Source: Pseudomonas siliginis (GTDB taxonomy: Bacteria > Pseudomonadota > Gammaproteobacteria > Pseudomonadales > Pseudomonadaceae). From it: 64,000 bases of DNA. Below, one piece after another: positions 26,260 to 35,025 of the stretch. The stretch lies in assembly GCF_019145195.1 (NCBI RefSeq), contig NZ_JAHSTW010000001.1, positions 682,001 to 746,000 on the forward strand, in the 5' to 3' direction. Below the pieces are notes generated by a model. That model did no database searches. It was given only the letters and a program-made list of their open reading frames with translations, and was not told where the DNA came from. The translations under genes and the position numbers were made by a program. Position 1 is the stretch's first letter. Each line of letters opens with the position of its first letter.

Positions 26260-27935
26260 TGGCGATGACTCACCTGATCGCCGCACCGATCCTGCTGCCG
26301 CTGCTGACCGCCGCAATCATGCTGATGCTCGGCGAGAAACACCGGCCGCTGAAGGCGAAAATCAACCTGTTCTCCAGCCTCCTCGGCCTGTTTATTTCAG
26401 TGATGCTGCTGCAATGGACGCAGACCACCGGGGTGCCCGGCTCCATCGGTGTGTACCTGCCGGGCAACTGGCAGGCACCGTTTGGCATCGTCCTGGTGGT
26501 TGATCGCCTGTCGGCACTGATGCTGGTGCTGACCGGCGTTATCGGCGTCAGTGCGTTGCTGTTTGCCATGGCCCGCTGGGACGGCGCCGGCTCGAGCTTT
26601 CACGCTCTGTTCCAGATCCAGCTGATGGGCCTGTATGGCGCCTTCCTGACGGCGGATCTGTTCAATCTGTTTGTGTTCTTCGAAGTGTTGCTTGCTGCAT
26701 CCTACGGCTTGTTGCTGCACGGCTCGGGCCGGGCGCGGGTGTCGTCGGGGTTACATTACATTTCGATCAACCTGTTGGCCTCGTCACTGTTCCTGATCGG
26801 CGCGGCGTTGATCTATGGGGTGACCGGCACGTTGAACATGGCCGATCTGGCGATGAAGATTCCGCTGGTGCCGGAAGCTGATCGTGGCCTGCTGCATGCT
26901 GGCGCGGGGATTCTTGCGGTAGCGTTTCTGGCCAAGGCTGGGATGTGGCCGCTGAATTTCTGGCTGGTGCCGGCTTATTCATCCGCCAGCGCGCCGGTGG
27001 CGGCAATGTTCGCGATCATGACCAAGGTCGGCGTGTACACCCTGCTGCGCTTGTGGACCCTGTTGTTTTCCGGTCAGGCAGGCGCCTCGGCATTCTTCGG
27101 CGGCGACTGGCTCATCTACGGCGGCATGGCGACCATGGCTTGCGCAGGGCTGGCGATTATCGCCGCGCAACGCCTGGAGCGCATGGCCAGCCTGAGCATT
27201 CTGGTGTCGGCGGGGATCCTGCTCTCGGCGATCGGCTTCGCCCAGCCAAACCTGATCGGTGCTGCACTGTTCTATCTGGTCAGCTCGACCCTGGCGCTGA
27301 GCGCGCTGTTCCTCTTGGCCGAACTGATCGAGCGCTCGCGCTCGGCCAACGAAATTCCGCTGGAGGACGAAAGCGAACTGCTTCCGCGCCCGCAGGAATC
27401 GCTGCAACCGCCCAAGGGCATCAACCTCGACGACGAACAGAAAGCCGTGGTCGGTCAGGTCATCCCGTGGACCATGGCCTTTCTCGGTTTGAGCTTCATT
27501 GCCTGCGCGCTGTTGATTATCGGCATGCCACCGCTCTCCGGATTTATCGGCAAGCTCAGCCTGATCGGGGCATTGCTCAACCCGTTGGGACTTGGCACTG
27601 CGGCGCCGCTGCCTCCCGGCGCATGGGGATTGCTGGCCCTGTTGATCCTGACCGGTCTGGCCTCCCTCATGGCCTTCTCCCGCCTCGGCATTCAGCGTTT
27701 TTGGACACCGGAGGAGCGCCCGTCACCACTGCTGCGCAAACTCGAATGCGCGCCGATATTTCTGCTGCTCGGGCTGAGCATTGTCCTGACGTTCAAGGCT
27801 GAACCGCTGTTGCGCTACACCCAGGCTACGGCCGATGCGCTGAACAATCCGCAGCAATATGTGCTCGCAGTTCTCGGTACACGTGCGGTGCCGAGTCCGC
27901 AAGCCAGAGCTGACATGCTCGAGGTGCAGCCATGA
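26256..27935 (+). CDS. mnhD: Mrp-type antiporter subunit D
   Basis: 559 residues, about 14 TM helices, homologous to NuoM/N. Signature segments are FQIQLMGLYGAFLTADLFNLFVFFEVL, in which the TM5-like Glu lies, and KAGMWPLNFWLVPAY with the TM7-like Lys. A charged loop at about residues 365-400 (LEDESELLPRP) separates the last helices. With subunit A it forms the proton- and cation-translocating core. The start overlaps subunit C and the stop overlaps subunit E by 4 bp. Confidence 0.92.
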   Translation: MMAMTHLIAAPILLPLLTAAIMLMLGEKHRPLKAKINLFSSLLGLFISVMLLQWTQTTGVPGSIGVYLPGNWQAPFGIVLVVDRLSALMLVLTGVIGVSALLFAMARWDGAGSSFHALFQIQLMGLYGAFLTADLFNLFVFFEVLLAASYGLLLHGSGRARVSSGLHYISINLLASSLFLIGAALIYGVTGTLNMADLAMKIPLVPEADRGLLHAGAGILAVAFLAKAGMWPLNFWLVPAYSSASAPVAAMFAIMTKVGVYTLLRLWTLLFSGQAGASAFFGGDWLIYGGMATMACAGLAIIAAQRLERMASLSILVSAGILLSAIGFAQPNLIGAALFYLVSSTLALSALFLLAELIERSRSANEIPLEDESELLPRPQESLQPPKGINLDDEQKAVVGQVIPWTMAFLGLSFIACALLIIGMPPLSGFIGKLSLIGALLNPLGLGTAAPLPPGAWGLLALLILTGLASLMAFSRLGIQRFWTPEERPSPLLRKLECAPIFLLLGLSIVLTFKAEPLLRYTQATADALNNPQQYVLAVLGTRAVPSPQARADMLEVQP

Positions 27936-28420
27936 ATCGACTGTTTCCGGCTCCGTGGCTATCGCTGGCGCTGTGGGTCTTGTGGCTGACCCTGAACCTG
28001 TCCGTCAGCCCGGGCAACCTGTTGCTCGGTGCCGCGCTGGGTTTCGCCGCGCCGCTGATGATGCGCAAATTGCGGCCGAAACGTGCACGCATTCGCAATC
28101 CGATGGCCGTGCTGCGCCTGTTTCTCCTGGTCGGTCGTGACGTGATCATGTCCAACCTGATCGTCGCCTGGGGCGTACTCAACGCCGGACGGCGCCCGCC
28201 CAACTCATGCTTTATCAAGGTGCCGCTCGATCTGCGTGATGCTCATGGTCTGGCGGCACTGGCGATGATCTGCACCGTAGTCCCCGGGACCGTATGGTCG
28301 GAGCTGGCGCTGGACCGCAGCGTCCTGTTGCTGCATGTCTGGGATCTGCACGACGAAGCGCAGTTCATCGAGCACTTCAAAAGCACCTACGAGCGACCGT
28401 TGATGGAGATTTTCGAATGA
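27932..28420 (+). CDS. mnhE: Mrp-type antiporter subunit E
   Basis: 162 residues with two N-terminal TM helices and a soluble cytoplasmic domain. The MnhE block is present: LNLSVSPGNLLLGAALG near residue 26, and MICTVVPGTVWSEL near residue 112. ATGA overlaps tie it to the genes before and after. Confidence 0.92.
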   Translation: MNRLFPAPWLSLALWVLWLTLNLSVSPGNLLLGAALGFAAPLMMRKLRPKRARIRNPMAVLRLFLLVGRDVIMSNLIVAWGVLNAGRRPPNSCFIKVPLDLRDAHGLAALAMICTVVPGTVWSELALDRSVLLLHVWDLHDEAQFIEHFKSTYERPLMEIFE

Positions 28421-28695
28421 GCCCATTGCTGTCGAATGCGATTCTGCTGACGCTGTTTCTGTACTGCGTAGCAATGGCGCTAACCCTGGTGCGCCTGTTC
28501 AAAGGCCCGTCAGCGCAGGATCGGGTACTGGCGCTGGATTACCTGTACATCGTCGCCATGCTGATGATGCTGACCCTGGGCATTCGTTACGCCAGTGATA
28601 CCTACTTTGAAGCGGCGCTGTTGATTGCGCTGTTCGGCTTCGTCGGCTCGTTTGCCCTGGCGAAATTCCTGCTGCGTGGCGAGGTGATCGAATGA
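28417..28695 (+). CDS. mnhF: Mrp-type antiporter subunit F
   Basis: 92 residues, three TM helices. The conserved RLFKGPSAQDRVLALD motif after TM1 identifies MnhF/PhaF. Overlaps subunit E and subunit G by 4 bp each. The family has been linked to cation and bile-salt efflux. Confidence 0.92.
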   Translation: MSPLLSNAILLTLFLYCVAMALTLVRLFKGPSAQDRVLALDYLYIVAMLMMLTLGIRYASDTYFEAALLIALFGFVGSFALAKFLLRGEVIE

Positions 28696-29054
28696 ATGCC
28701 GAATTGTCTTTGTGGGTCGAGATTCCGGTAGCGGTGCTGCTGGTGCTCAGCGGCGTGTTTACCCTGCTGGGCGCGACCGGATTGCTGCGCATGAAGGATT
28801 ACTTCCAGCGCATGCATCCGCCAGCTCTGGCGTCGACAATCGGTGCCTGGTGTGTGGCACTGGCGTCGATCATTTGCTTCTCAGCGCTGAAGTCCGGGCC
28901 AGTGGTGCATGCCTGGCTGATTCCGATTCTGTTGGCGATCACCGTGCCAGTGACCACCCTGCTGCTGGCGCGGGCGGCGTTGTTCCGCAAGCGGATGGCC
29001 GGGGATGATGTGCCGGCTGAGGTGAGCAGTCGTCAGACTGAAAGTGGTAGCTGA
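28692..29054 (+). CDS. mnhG: Mrp-type antiporter subunit G
   Basis: 120 residues, three TM helices. The motif GVFTLLGATGLLRMKDYFQR then MHPPALASTIG is typical of MnhG/PhaG. Last gene of the operon; a GC-rich dyad (TGGCGCC/GGCGCCA) lies about 6 bp after the stop and a REP at 29110. Confidence 0.92.
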   Translation: MNAELSLWVEIPVAVLLVLSGVFTLLGATGLLRMKDYFQRMHPPALASTIGAWCVALASIICFSALKSGPVVHAWLIPILLAITVPVTTLLLARAALFRKRMAGDDVPAEVSSRQTESGS

Positions 29055-29109
29055 TGATTTTGTGGCGCCTATGATGGCGCCATCGCTACACCAGGAATGC
29101 GCTCTCCCA

Positions 29110-29132
29110 TGTGGGAGCGAGCCTGCTCGCGT
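29110..29132 (+). repeat. Single REP element
   Basis: One type-I REP between the antiporter operon and the convergent DUF3995 gene; no inverted partner within 100 bp. Confidence 0.85.
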
Positions 29133-29167
29133 AGAGCCAGTCGGGTCGTCGCAAATTCCGCATCAGC

Positions 29168-29608
29168 TCAAACCCAAGCCACCGCCAACAACCCCGCCCC
29201 CAGCAGCGCACACAACGGCGAATACACCCAGGTATCCAGCCGCGCAAATCGCGAATCCTTCACTTCCTTGAAGAACCCGACCAGATTCGAATCACCGATC
29301 GCCCGAGCGAACATCAGCAACGCGATCGCGCTGATCACCCATTGCAGTGCCTTGTGCTGCACCGCCGGCATGCCCCAGCCGACCCGCATACAAACCAGCG
29401 CCGCAATGACCAGCAGCGCAGCGGCGACTGCCAGCGTCAGCCAGCCTGAGGGCTTGAAGGCCGGGCGTACCGAGGCCACGAAGCCCGACACCGGCACTTG
29501 CGGCACCACCACCGCAGCCGCCCATTGCCCACCCAACGCCCAATACACGTGCATCAGGCCGATTGCCGCAAACACAGTCACCAGCCATTGAGCCAACACA
29601 AAGGTCAT
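29168..29608 (-). CDS. DUF3995 membrane protein
   Basis: 146 residues with four TM helices. The family pattern is HVYWALGGQW near residue 20, then RAIGDSNLVGFFK and RLDTWVYSPLCALLG. DUF3995 proteins are small integral membrane proteins of unknown function. The gene is alone; it is not linked to the binding-protein gene 92 bp upstream by any visible signal. Confidence 0.83.
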   Translation of the reverse strand: MTFVLAQWLVTVFAAIGLMHVYWALGGQWAAAVVVPQVPVSGFVASVRPAFKPSGWLTLAVAAALLVIAALVCMRVGWGMPAVQHKALQWVISAIALLMFARAIGDSNLVGFFKEVKDSRFARLDTWVYSPLCALLGAGLLAVAWV

Positions 29609-29700
29609 GGTTGAAATCCTTCAAAGGGATTTGAACAAACCATCGTAGTCGGATTTTTTGCCCCTGCACGACCGGTCGGCGGTACGCTGCGTTGACCGCG

Positions 29701-30717
29701 TTATTTCAGATCAGCCGTCACCTTGTCAGCCACATCCTTGGGTAACCAGGCCTGCCACACGTCTGGATGCGCTTTCATGAACGCGACCGCCGCCTCACGA
29801 GGCGCGGTGTGCTTGTCACTCATATCCGCCAGTGCTTTATTCAGCGGCTCGATGGGAAAATCGACCTTGCTGAAGAACTCGGCAATTTGCGGGTTCTGCT
29901 TTTGAAACGGCGTAGACACGCCAATCGACAGCTTCGATGCCAGCGAGCGGGTTGGTTTCGGATTGGGATTATCGGCGTCGGTCAGCGTCTTCCACGCCTC
30001 GGCATCGAACGGCGGCTCTTCCAGTTGCACCAGTTTGAATTTGCCAAGCAGTGGCGTCGGCGACCAGTAATAGAACAACACCGGTTTGCCGCGACGAATC
30101 GAAGAGCTGATCTCGGCATCCAGCGCAGCGCCGGAACCGCTGCGGAAGTTGGTGTAGTCGTCCTGCAAGCCATACGCCGTGAGCTTCTGCTTGTTGACCA
30201 CTTCCGAAGTCCAGCCGATCGGGCTGTTGAGGAAACGCCCTTTGCCTGGGCTTTCCGGGTCTTTGAACACGTCCTTGTATTTCTTCAGATCAGTGACACT
30301 GCGCAGATCCGGCGCCAGCGGCTTGATGCCTTTGGCCGGGTCGCCCTTGATCACGTATTCCGGCACCCACCAGCCTTCAGTGGCGCCCTTTACCGTATCG
30401 CCCAGACCGACGACCTTGCCCTCGGCTTCGGCCTTGACCCAGACCGGACTGCGCCCGGCCCACTCCTCGCCAATCACCTGGATGTCATTGTTGGCCAGCG
30501 CGGTCTCAAGGGTAATGGTGGTACCCGGCAAGGTATCGGTCGGCAAGCCGTAGCCTTTCTCGACGATCACCCGCAGCACCTCGGTGATCAGGCTGCCGCT
30601 TTCCCAGTTCAGGTCAGCAAAGTGGATAGGCGCCTGAGCCGCCTGCAGCGATTGCGCTGACGTCAGCAAACCAAAGGTGGCCACGCTGGCGGCCAGTAAC
30701 CGTCGAAATCCGTTCAT
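29701..30717 (-). CDS. Periplasmic glycine betaine/choline-type substrate-binding protein
   Basis: 338 residues with a Sec signal peptide (RRLLAASVATFGLLTSAQSLQAAQA, cleaved near 27; shown as a motif only). The OpuAC/ProX-type fold is indicated by HFADLNWESGSLITEV, EEWAGRSPVWVKAEAEG, and aromatic-rich GWWVPEYVIKGD and FYYWSPTPLL, which can form the Trp/Tyr cage for a quaternary ammonium group. The family delivers betaine, choline or carnitine to an ABC permease. No permease or ATPase gene adjoins, as with CaiX/BetX-type orphan binding proteins of P. aeruginosa that share one CbcWV core. Confidence 0.83.
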   Translation of the reverse strand: MNGFRRLLAASVATFGLLTSAQSLQAAQAPIHFADLNWESGSLITEVLRVIVEKGYGLPTDTLPGTTITLETALANNDIQVIGEEWAGRSPVWVKAEAEGKVVGLGDTVKGATEGWWVPEYVIKGDPAKGIKPLAPDLRSVTDLKKYKDVFKDPESPGKGRFLNSPIGWTSEVVNKQKLTAYGLQDDYTNFRSGSGAALDAEISSSIRRGKPVLFYYWSPTPLLGKFKLVQLEEPPFDAEAWKTLTDADNPNPKPTRSLASKLSIGVSTPFQKQNPQIAEFFSKVDFPIEPLNKALADMSDKHTAPREAAVAFMKAHPDVWQAWLPKDVADKVTADLK

Positions 30718-30842
30718 GCATCACACCTCATGCTGTTCACAGCAATGGCAGTTGGCCTGACAGAAACGCAAGCCTCTGAATGACTCAGTCAACTGACTTT
30801 AGCCGAGGTTCCTGCTTTTTCCGGGGTCTGCTGCGCGCGGTG

Positions 30843-31040
30843 TTACGTTTCAGACTTTTCCTGCAGGCTTTGCAGCTCACGTCTGACCATGCTGGCGTAA
30901 GCTGCCGGTTGCAATGCATAGAGCTGCGACGCTACCCAACTCAGCCAGGCACCTTGCAGTTCGGCCTTGCGGGCGAACAAGCGCTGAGCTTCTTCGCGTG
31001 CGCTGTCGAGATTTTGCGCATGGAAATCCGCGCGCTTCAC
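30843..31040 (-). CDS. Small hypothetical protein, coupled to upstream gene
   Basis: 65 residues from GTG 31040, which overlaps the upstream stop (GTGA). Charged and helical, rich in Glu, Arg and Ala (REEAQRLFARKAELQGAWLS). No recognised family. Translational coupling is the main support. Confidence 0.55.
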   Translation of the reverse strand: MKRADFHAQNLDSAREEAQRLFARKAELQGAWLSWVASQLYALQPAAYASMVRRELQSLQEKSET

Positions 31041-31486
31041 TCGCTGGCCTTGAAGGTCACCAGTTCACCCTTGCGCCATTTGGCGGCTTTGGCAGTGACG
31101 GCTTTGAGGGTTTTGGTCAGACCTTCCTGCAGCTGCTCATTGGCGGCGAACACGGTGACGACGCTATGGCCTTCCTTGAACAGGATCGCGTGCCCGTCGG
31201 CCGTGCTGACAAAGGCGTAATCGCCCAGGCCGTAGACCGTCAGTTTGATGTCGCGAAAACGAATGTCCATCTTGCCGCCTTCACGGCTGGGCAAAACTGA
31301 CGCGATGAAATGGTCGCCAACCTTGAGTTTGAGTCCCGGTTTGTCATCGACTACCAATGCACTTTCGGTGTCGATTTCGGCGATGTAAATGCCTTCGGCG
31401 TTTTGCTCGGTGATGTAAACAAAACGTGATTGGAATTGCTTGACCAGCTTTGCACGCAAATCACCCAGCACGAACAAAGCATGCAT
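31037..31486 (-). CDS. Hypothetical protein of unknown function
   Basis: 149 residues if started at ATG 31486 (MHALFVLGDLRAKLV). A TTG at 31507 behind GGGGAT is an equally possible start (MAVSNLDMHAL), and the frame is open to 31705. The upper part (31507-31705) is AT-richer and reads as a hydrophobic stretch from A-rich antisense sequence, so I leave it out. The protein is beta-rich with SRFVYITEQ and VLPSREGGKMDIRFRDIKL motifs. No family recognised; followed by the coupled gene at 30843-31040. Confidence 0.55.
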   Translation of the reverse strand: MHALFVLGDLRAKLVKQFQSRFVYITEQNAEGIYIAEIDTESALVVDDKPGLKLKVGDHFIASVLPSREGGKMDIRFRDIKLTVYGLGDYAFVSTADGHAILFKEGHSVVTVFAANEQLQEGLTKTLKAVTAKAAKWRKGELVTFKASE

Positions 31487-31905
31487 ATCGAGGTTACTGA
31501 CTGCCAAAGAAACATCCCCACATTTGAAAAACCGCGCAGCGAAAAACGCCCACGGCAAAGAAACGGCCAGGCCGATGAAAACTGCAAAATCACTCAAAAA
31601 CCCGAAGCGAGCGAAGCATTCTTGATCGCGAGGTTCGTAGACTACTGGATTGTCATTAGTGAAACCCGCTCTGAAGTCGGCAAACCTTGAAGGAAAAAGC
31701 ATCAAGCGCGACAGAGCAAAATCTGACTACGAACTTCAGGGAAATTTCTCACGAAAAAAAGCACTTTTCCGACATATCGCTGGCGAAAAATTGCTTTAGA
31801 TAAGCCCGGTCGTCAACAGGTACTGGCGATTCTAGAGCAGCGATGCTCATTACGACTACCCGCAACGGCCGTTAAATCCCGGCCGACTGATGAAAAGGAC
31901 TTCAT
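31487..31905. other. AT-richer region without a clear gene
   Basis: About 420 bp, apart from a possible 5' extension of the - gene. It is visibly poorer in GC than its surroundings, with A-runs (31751-31768), and has a CGGCC/GGCCG dyad near 31867-31888 just ahead of the 31906 gene. It may hold promoters for the genes on both sides; I see no RNA gene. Confidence 0.4.
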
Positions 31906-32178
31906 ATGTGCACTTTGACTCATTTTGCCACGTCGGCCGACGCGCGAATCAACACACCTCTGACGATGAAGGTTGCCGACCTCGACAACCTTCCGACATC
32001 TTCTAACAATCATCGAACCCCGCACTTTCAAGTGGTGCCGGCAGGTATTGCGTTCTTTCACATCAAGGAGATATCCACGGGACGTGTCAGAGGTTTCCGC
32101 GGCAATCACAACGAAGCCTGCGCCCTTGCCCGCTCGCTTGAATCAAAAATCGAACTCCACGCCAGCGCCTGCCTCTGA
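31906..32178 (+). CDS. Small hypothetical protein
   Basis: 90 residues from ATG 31906 behind AAAAGGA. C-terminal half: VVPAGIAFFHIKEISTGRVR then GFRGNHNEACALARSLE, a beta-beta-helix pattern like many small 'phage-acquired' domains of unknown role. No recognised family. Base composition is lower in GC than flanking core genes. Confidence 0.5.
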   Translation: MCTLTHFATSADARINTPLTMKVADLDNLPTSSNNHRTPHFQVVPAGIAFFHIKEISTGRVRGFRGNHNEACALARSLESKIELHASACL

Positions 32179-32228
32179 TAAGGGGAGTGAACGAACAAGC
32201 CGCACCGGCACCGACCCAGGAGTAGATG

Positions 32229-32468
32229 ATGGAACTGCCAACCGAGCTTAACCTGACCACCCTTTTCGAACAGCTGGGCCTTCCTTCCGATGAAGCGTCG
32301 ATCAATGACTTTGTCGAAGCCCATCCGCTGGACTCTGATACCAAACTCATCGAGGCCGATTTCTGGTCGCCTCAACAGGCGCAATTACTCAAAGAGTGGC
32401 TGCGTGCTGACGGTGAGGAAGCGGTAATTGTCGATGAGCTGAACGTCCGCCTGCATCGCGGTAAATAA
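32229..32468 (+). CDS. DUF2789 family protein
   Basis: 79 residues (MELPTELNLTTLFEQLGLPS, later EADFWSPQQAQLLKEWLRAD and VDELN), the DUF2789 pattern. Function unknown. Two ATGs lie at 32226 and 32229; the AGGAG at 32217-32221 gives better spacing to the second. Convergent with the next gene, 6 bp apart. Confidence 0.8.
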   Translation: MELPTELNLTTLFEQLGLPSDEASINDFVEAHPLDSDTKLIEADFWSPQQAQLLKEWLRADGEEAVIVDELNVRLHRGK

Positions 32469-32474
32469 GGGCGA

Positions 32475-32678
32475 TCAGTGCAGGCTGTCGCCGGGCTCGA
32501 TGTTCAATTGTTCGAGCCAGGCAGCCTTGCACTCCTCCGCTTCATCGCGACTGGCGAAGGCTGTGCCGCGTCGCTCACCGTTGAGCAAAACCACCCAGCA
32601 CACACTGCGCCCCATCGCGCGTAAACCGGCCGGAACGCCGCTGCCGATCATCACTGCCACATCCACCCTGCACTGCAT
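32475..32678 (-). CDS. Small hypothetical protein
   Basis: 67 residues from ATG 32678 with a GGAGGG site four bases ahead. Pattern: CWVVLLNGERRGTAFASRDE then AEECKAAWLEQL, a strand-strand-helix arrangement. No TM segment and no recognised family. Confidence 0.55.
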   Translation of the reverse strand: MQCRVDVAVMIGSGVPAGLRAMGRSVCWVVLLNGERRGTAFASRDEAEECKAAWLEQLNIEPGDSLH

Positions 32679-32787
32679 GTGCCCTCCGAAATAATTAGCT
32701 ACCTAACTAAGTCGTCAGATTAAAGCTTTCCTTCGAGAGGAAACAGCAACAGCCGTGCACAGATTCATTGCGTCAACGGTAACAATC

Positions 32788-34401
32788 TCAGTGCGGATTC
32801 TCGGGTTTGTAACCCAGACGCAACCCGCCCCAGTGTCGGCCGTTGATCACGATCGGCACCGATAAATCATGCATCAGCTCACCCGTATCGCGCGTGTAAG
32901 TCTGCAACAGCACCGGTTGCTGATGGCTGCCGCAGCGGATACCGGTGCGGTCAGCGAATTTGCGTTTGGTGCGGTTATTTACCGTGTCGACCTGCACATC
33001 ACCGGTCAACGGCTGGCTGAATGCCTGGTTATGCGTCGGTACATAACCCTGCTGCGTGCAGGCGATCGCGAAAACCAAACCTTCATGACGCGCTAACAGA
33101 GGCTCTTGAATCGCGGGCAAGACCTGATCTGTGTATCGATCAAAGCGGGTTTGGAATTTGGCTGGTTCGGTACCCGGAATCGGCTGGTAGCTGCGATCGA
33201 ACAGGTCATCCAGACTGATCCGCCCCTGCTCCACATCCGCCTCGAAGCGCGCTGCGATCAGGCTCGCACCTTCGCGCGCCAGGTCATAAATACGCTGGTG
33301 ATAGTCGTCCAGACCGACTTCGGCCAAGCGTTCGCTGATGGTTTCCGCCTGCCCTTCCATCTGCACCGCTGCCTCGGCGAGGCGGCGGGTCTGCTGATCG
33401 CTGATCGCCAGATCGCTACGCATTTGCTCAATCGCGCTGAACAACGCATCAAGCTGCTCGCGATTGGTTTGCGCGCCACGGGCGATTTCGCTGACCTGGG
33501 TTTCCACTCCAGCGGCAAGTCGCGCGATGTTTTCCAGATGCTGACCGGTGTGTTCGACCTGTTCGACGCCGGTGTGCAGATCGCTCGACAACTCGCGAAT
33601 CTGCGCTACCACTTGCGCGGTGCGTTGCTGAATGTCCGCAACCATCTCACCGACTTCGCCCGTGGCCGCCGCCGTCCGCGCCGCCAATCCGCGTACTTCA
33701 TCGGCGACCACGGCGAAACCGCGACCATGCTCACCGGCCCGGGCAGCTTCGATCGCAGCATTCAAGGCCAACAGATTGGTCTGGCTGGCAATCGACTGAA
33801 TCACCAGCGTCACCCGCTGAATGTCGTCGCTGCGGACGCTCAAGGCCTCGATCAATTCGCGGCTGGCGTTGGCGCGCTGACTGAGTTGCTGCATGCGCGA
33901 AATCGAGTCGAGCAGTTCGCTGCGCCCCGCCGCGCTGCTGTGATGCGCTTGGCTGGCGGCGTCCAGTGCGTCGCGACTGAGCTGTGAAGTCGCCTGTTCC
34001 GTGGCGATCATCACTTCGGCGTTGCTGACGATCTGCGCCGCCGCGTCGAGTTGCGATTCGAGTTTGTTCGCCAGCGCCTTGACCGAGAACGCCACGCCGG
34101 CGGCAGACAGTGCGTTGTGACTGGTGGTGTAGGAAAGATCGCGGGTCAGTGCGGACAATGCGCTCACACTATCGACCGGGACAGCAACAGGAGCGCTGCG
34201 CGAACGCAGGCGCGGCAGCCAGACAATCAGTATCGCCAGCGGCATGCCGAGGTAGAGCGACCACTCGGCCATGGCCATGCCGGCCAGCAACAGCATCAGG
34301 GCGATGCTTTGCAGGGTCGGCGCGATCCAGCGATTTTTCGGCAAAAGCACTGGTGCAGGCAGCGCCGCAACCAGAGATCCATCTCTCGTCATCTTGATCA
34401 C
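32788..34401 (-). CDS. Methyl-accepting chemotaxis protein with C-terminal sensory domain
   Basis: 537 residues. There are two closely spaced TM helices near the N-terminus (about 28-62) with almost no periplasmic part. A cytoplasmic MCP signalling domain follows, whose hairpin tip ([20 protein letters not shown], then [12 protein letters not shown]) contacts CheW/CheA. Unusually, a further domain of about 150 residues follows it, with [38 protein letters not shown] and a final GGLRLGY. This C-terminal sensor-first-inverted layout occurs in several Pseudomonas MCPs. The ligand is unknown; the sensing is probably cytoplasmic. Confidence 0.85.
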   Translation of the reverse strand: MIKMTRDGSLVAALPAPVLLPKNRWIAPTLQSIALMLLLAGMAMAEWSLYLGMPLAILIVWLPRLRSRSAPVAVPVDSVSALSALTRDLSYTTSHNALSAAGVAFSVKALANKLESQLDAAAQIVSNAEVMIATEQATSQLSRDALDAASQAHHSSAAGRSELLDSISRMQQLSQRANASRELIEALSVRSDDIQRVTLVIQSIASQTNLLALNAAIEAARAGEHGRGFAVVADEVRGLAARTAAATGEVGEMVADIQQRTAQVVAQIRELSSDLHTGVEQVEHTGQHLENIARLAAGVETQVSEIARGAQTNREQLDALFSAIEQMRSDLAISDQQTRRLAEAAVQMEGQAETISERLAEVGLDDYHQRIYDLAREGASLIAARFEADVEQGRISLDDLFDRSYQPIPGTEPAKFQTRFDRYTDQVLPAIQEPLLARHEGLVFAIACTQQGYVPTHNQAFSQPLTGDVQVDTVNNRTKRKFADRTGIRCGSHQQPVLLQTYTRDTGELMHDLSVPIVINGRHWGGLRLGYKPENPH

Positions 34402-34529
34402 CCCACGTTTGTTCTCATTGTTGTGACTTCATTAAACGCCACTACAACGCCATTATCCATGGTCCGTTAGTCGTGAGGTCTGTGCCAGGTCAAGGGAACG
34501 ACGGGGAAATATCGCAGACGAGCAAAAAC

Positions 34530-34585
34530 AAAGATCGCAGCCTCGCGCAACTCCGTGTAGAAGCTGCCGAAGGCTGCGATCTTTT
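34530..34585. repeat. Long dyad hairpin of the 'gatcgcagcc' Pseudomonas repeat type
   Basis: AAAGATCGCAGCCT (34530-34543) and its exact complement AGGCTGCGATCTTT (34571-34584) flank a 27-base loop. Followed by T, so it can terminate transcription on either strand. It lies between the MCP and the DksA-like gene. From memory this element recurs in fluorescent pseudomonads; within this window it occurs once. Confidence 0.75.
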
Positions 34586-34620
34586 CAAGGCGCCCCTGTT
34601 GAAAGGGTCACCCCACAGAA

Positions 34621-35025
34621 TCAGGCCTGACGCTGGTGCTTGTCGATCTGCTCGTGACGCTCTTGAGCTTCGATGCAGTACTTGGTGGTCGGGCTGATCA
34701 GCAGGCGCTTCAGGCCAATCGCCTCGCCGCTGTCGTCGCACCAGCCAAAGCTGTCGTCCTTGATGCGCTCAAGAGCTTGTTCCAATTGCGGCAGCATGCG
34801 CTGGTCGCGATCGATCGCGTTGACCAGCCAGGTGCGCTCTTCTTCAACCGAAGCCGCGTCCGCCGGGTCAGCCGGGGTGTCCAGGCTTTCGATGGCGATA
34901 CGGTTTTGCTCAATGCGCTCGTGGGTTTCGACTTTCATGTTCTGCAACAGCTCAGTGAAGAAAGCGTGTTGCTCTGCATTCATGTAGTCATCTGCCGGCA
35001 TAGCCAGCAACTTGTCCTTTGTCAT
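34621..35025 (-). CDS. DksA/TraR-family protein lacking half of the zinc cysteines
   Basis: 134 residues: an N-terminal coiled-coil (about 30-95, with the DxxD-like tip DTPADPADAAS) and a C-terminal domain at about 95-125. Canonical DksA has CxxC-x17-CxxC. Here the motif is CDDS...CIEA, so only two of four Cys remain and zinc binding is doubtful. DksA binds RNA polymerase through the secondary channel and works with ppGpp; zinc-independent paralogues (DksA2 of P. aeruginosa) act under zinc starvation. I do not assign a paralogue name. Start 35025, not the longer frame to 35124. Confidence 0.8.
   Translation of the reverse strand: MTKDKLLAMPADDYMNAEQHAFFTELLQNMKVETHERIEQNRIAIESLDTPADPADAASVEEERTWLVNAIDRDQRMLPQLEQALERIKDDSFGWCDDSGEAIGLKRLLISPTTKYCIEAQERHEQIDKHQRQA

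Noticed and set aside
31430..31690. 86-codon plus-strand frame in the AT-rich block
   Set aside because: No start signal and low-complexity charged sequence; antisense to the better-supported minus gene.
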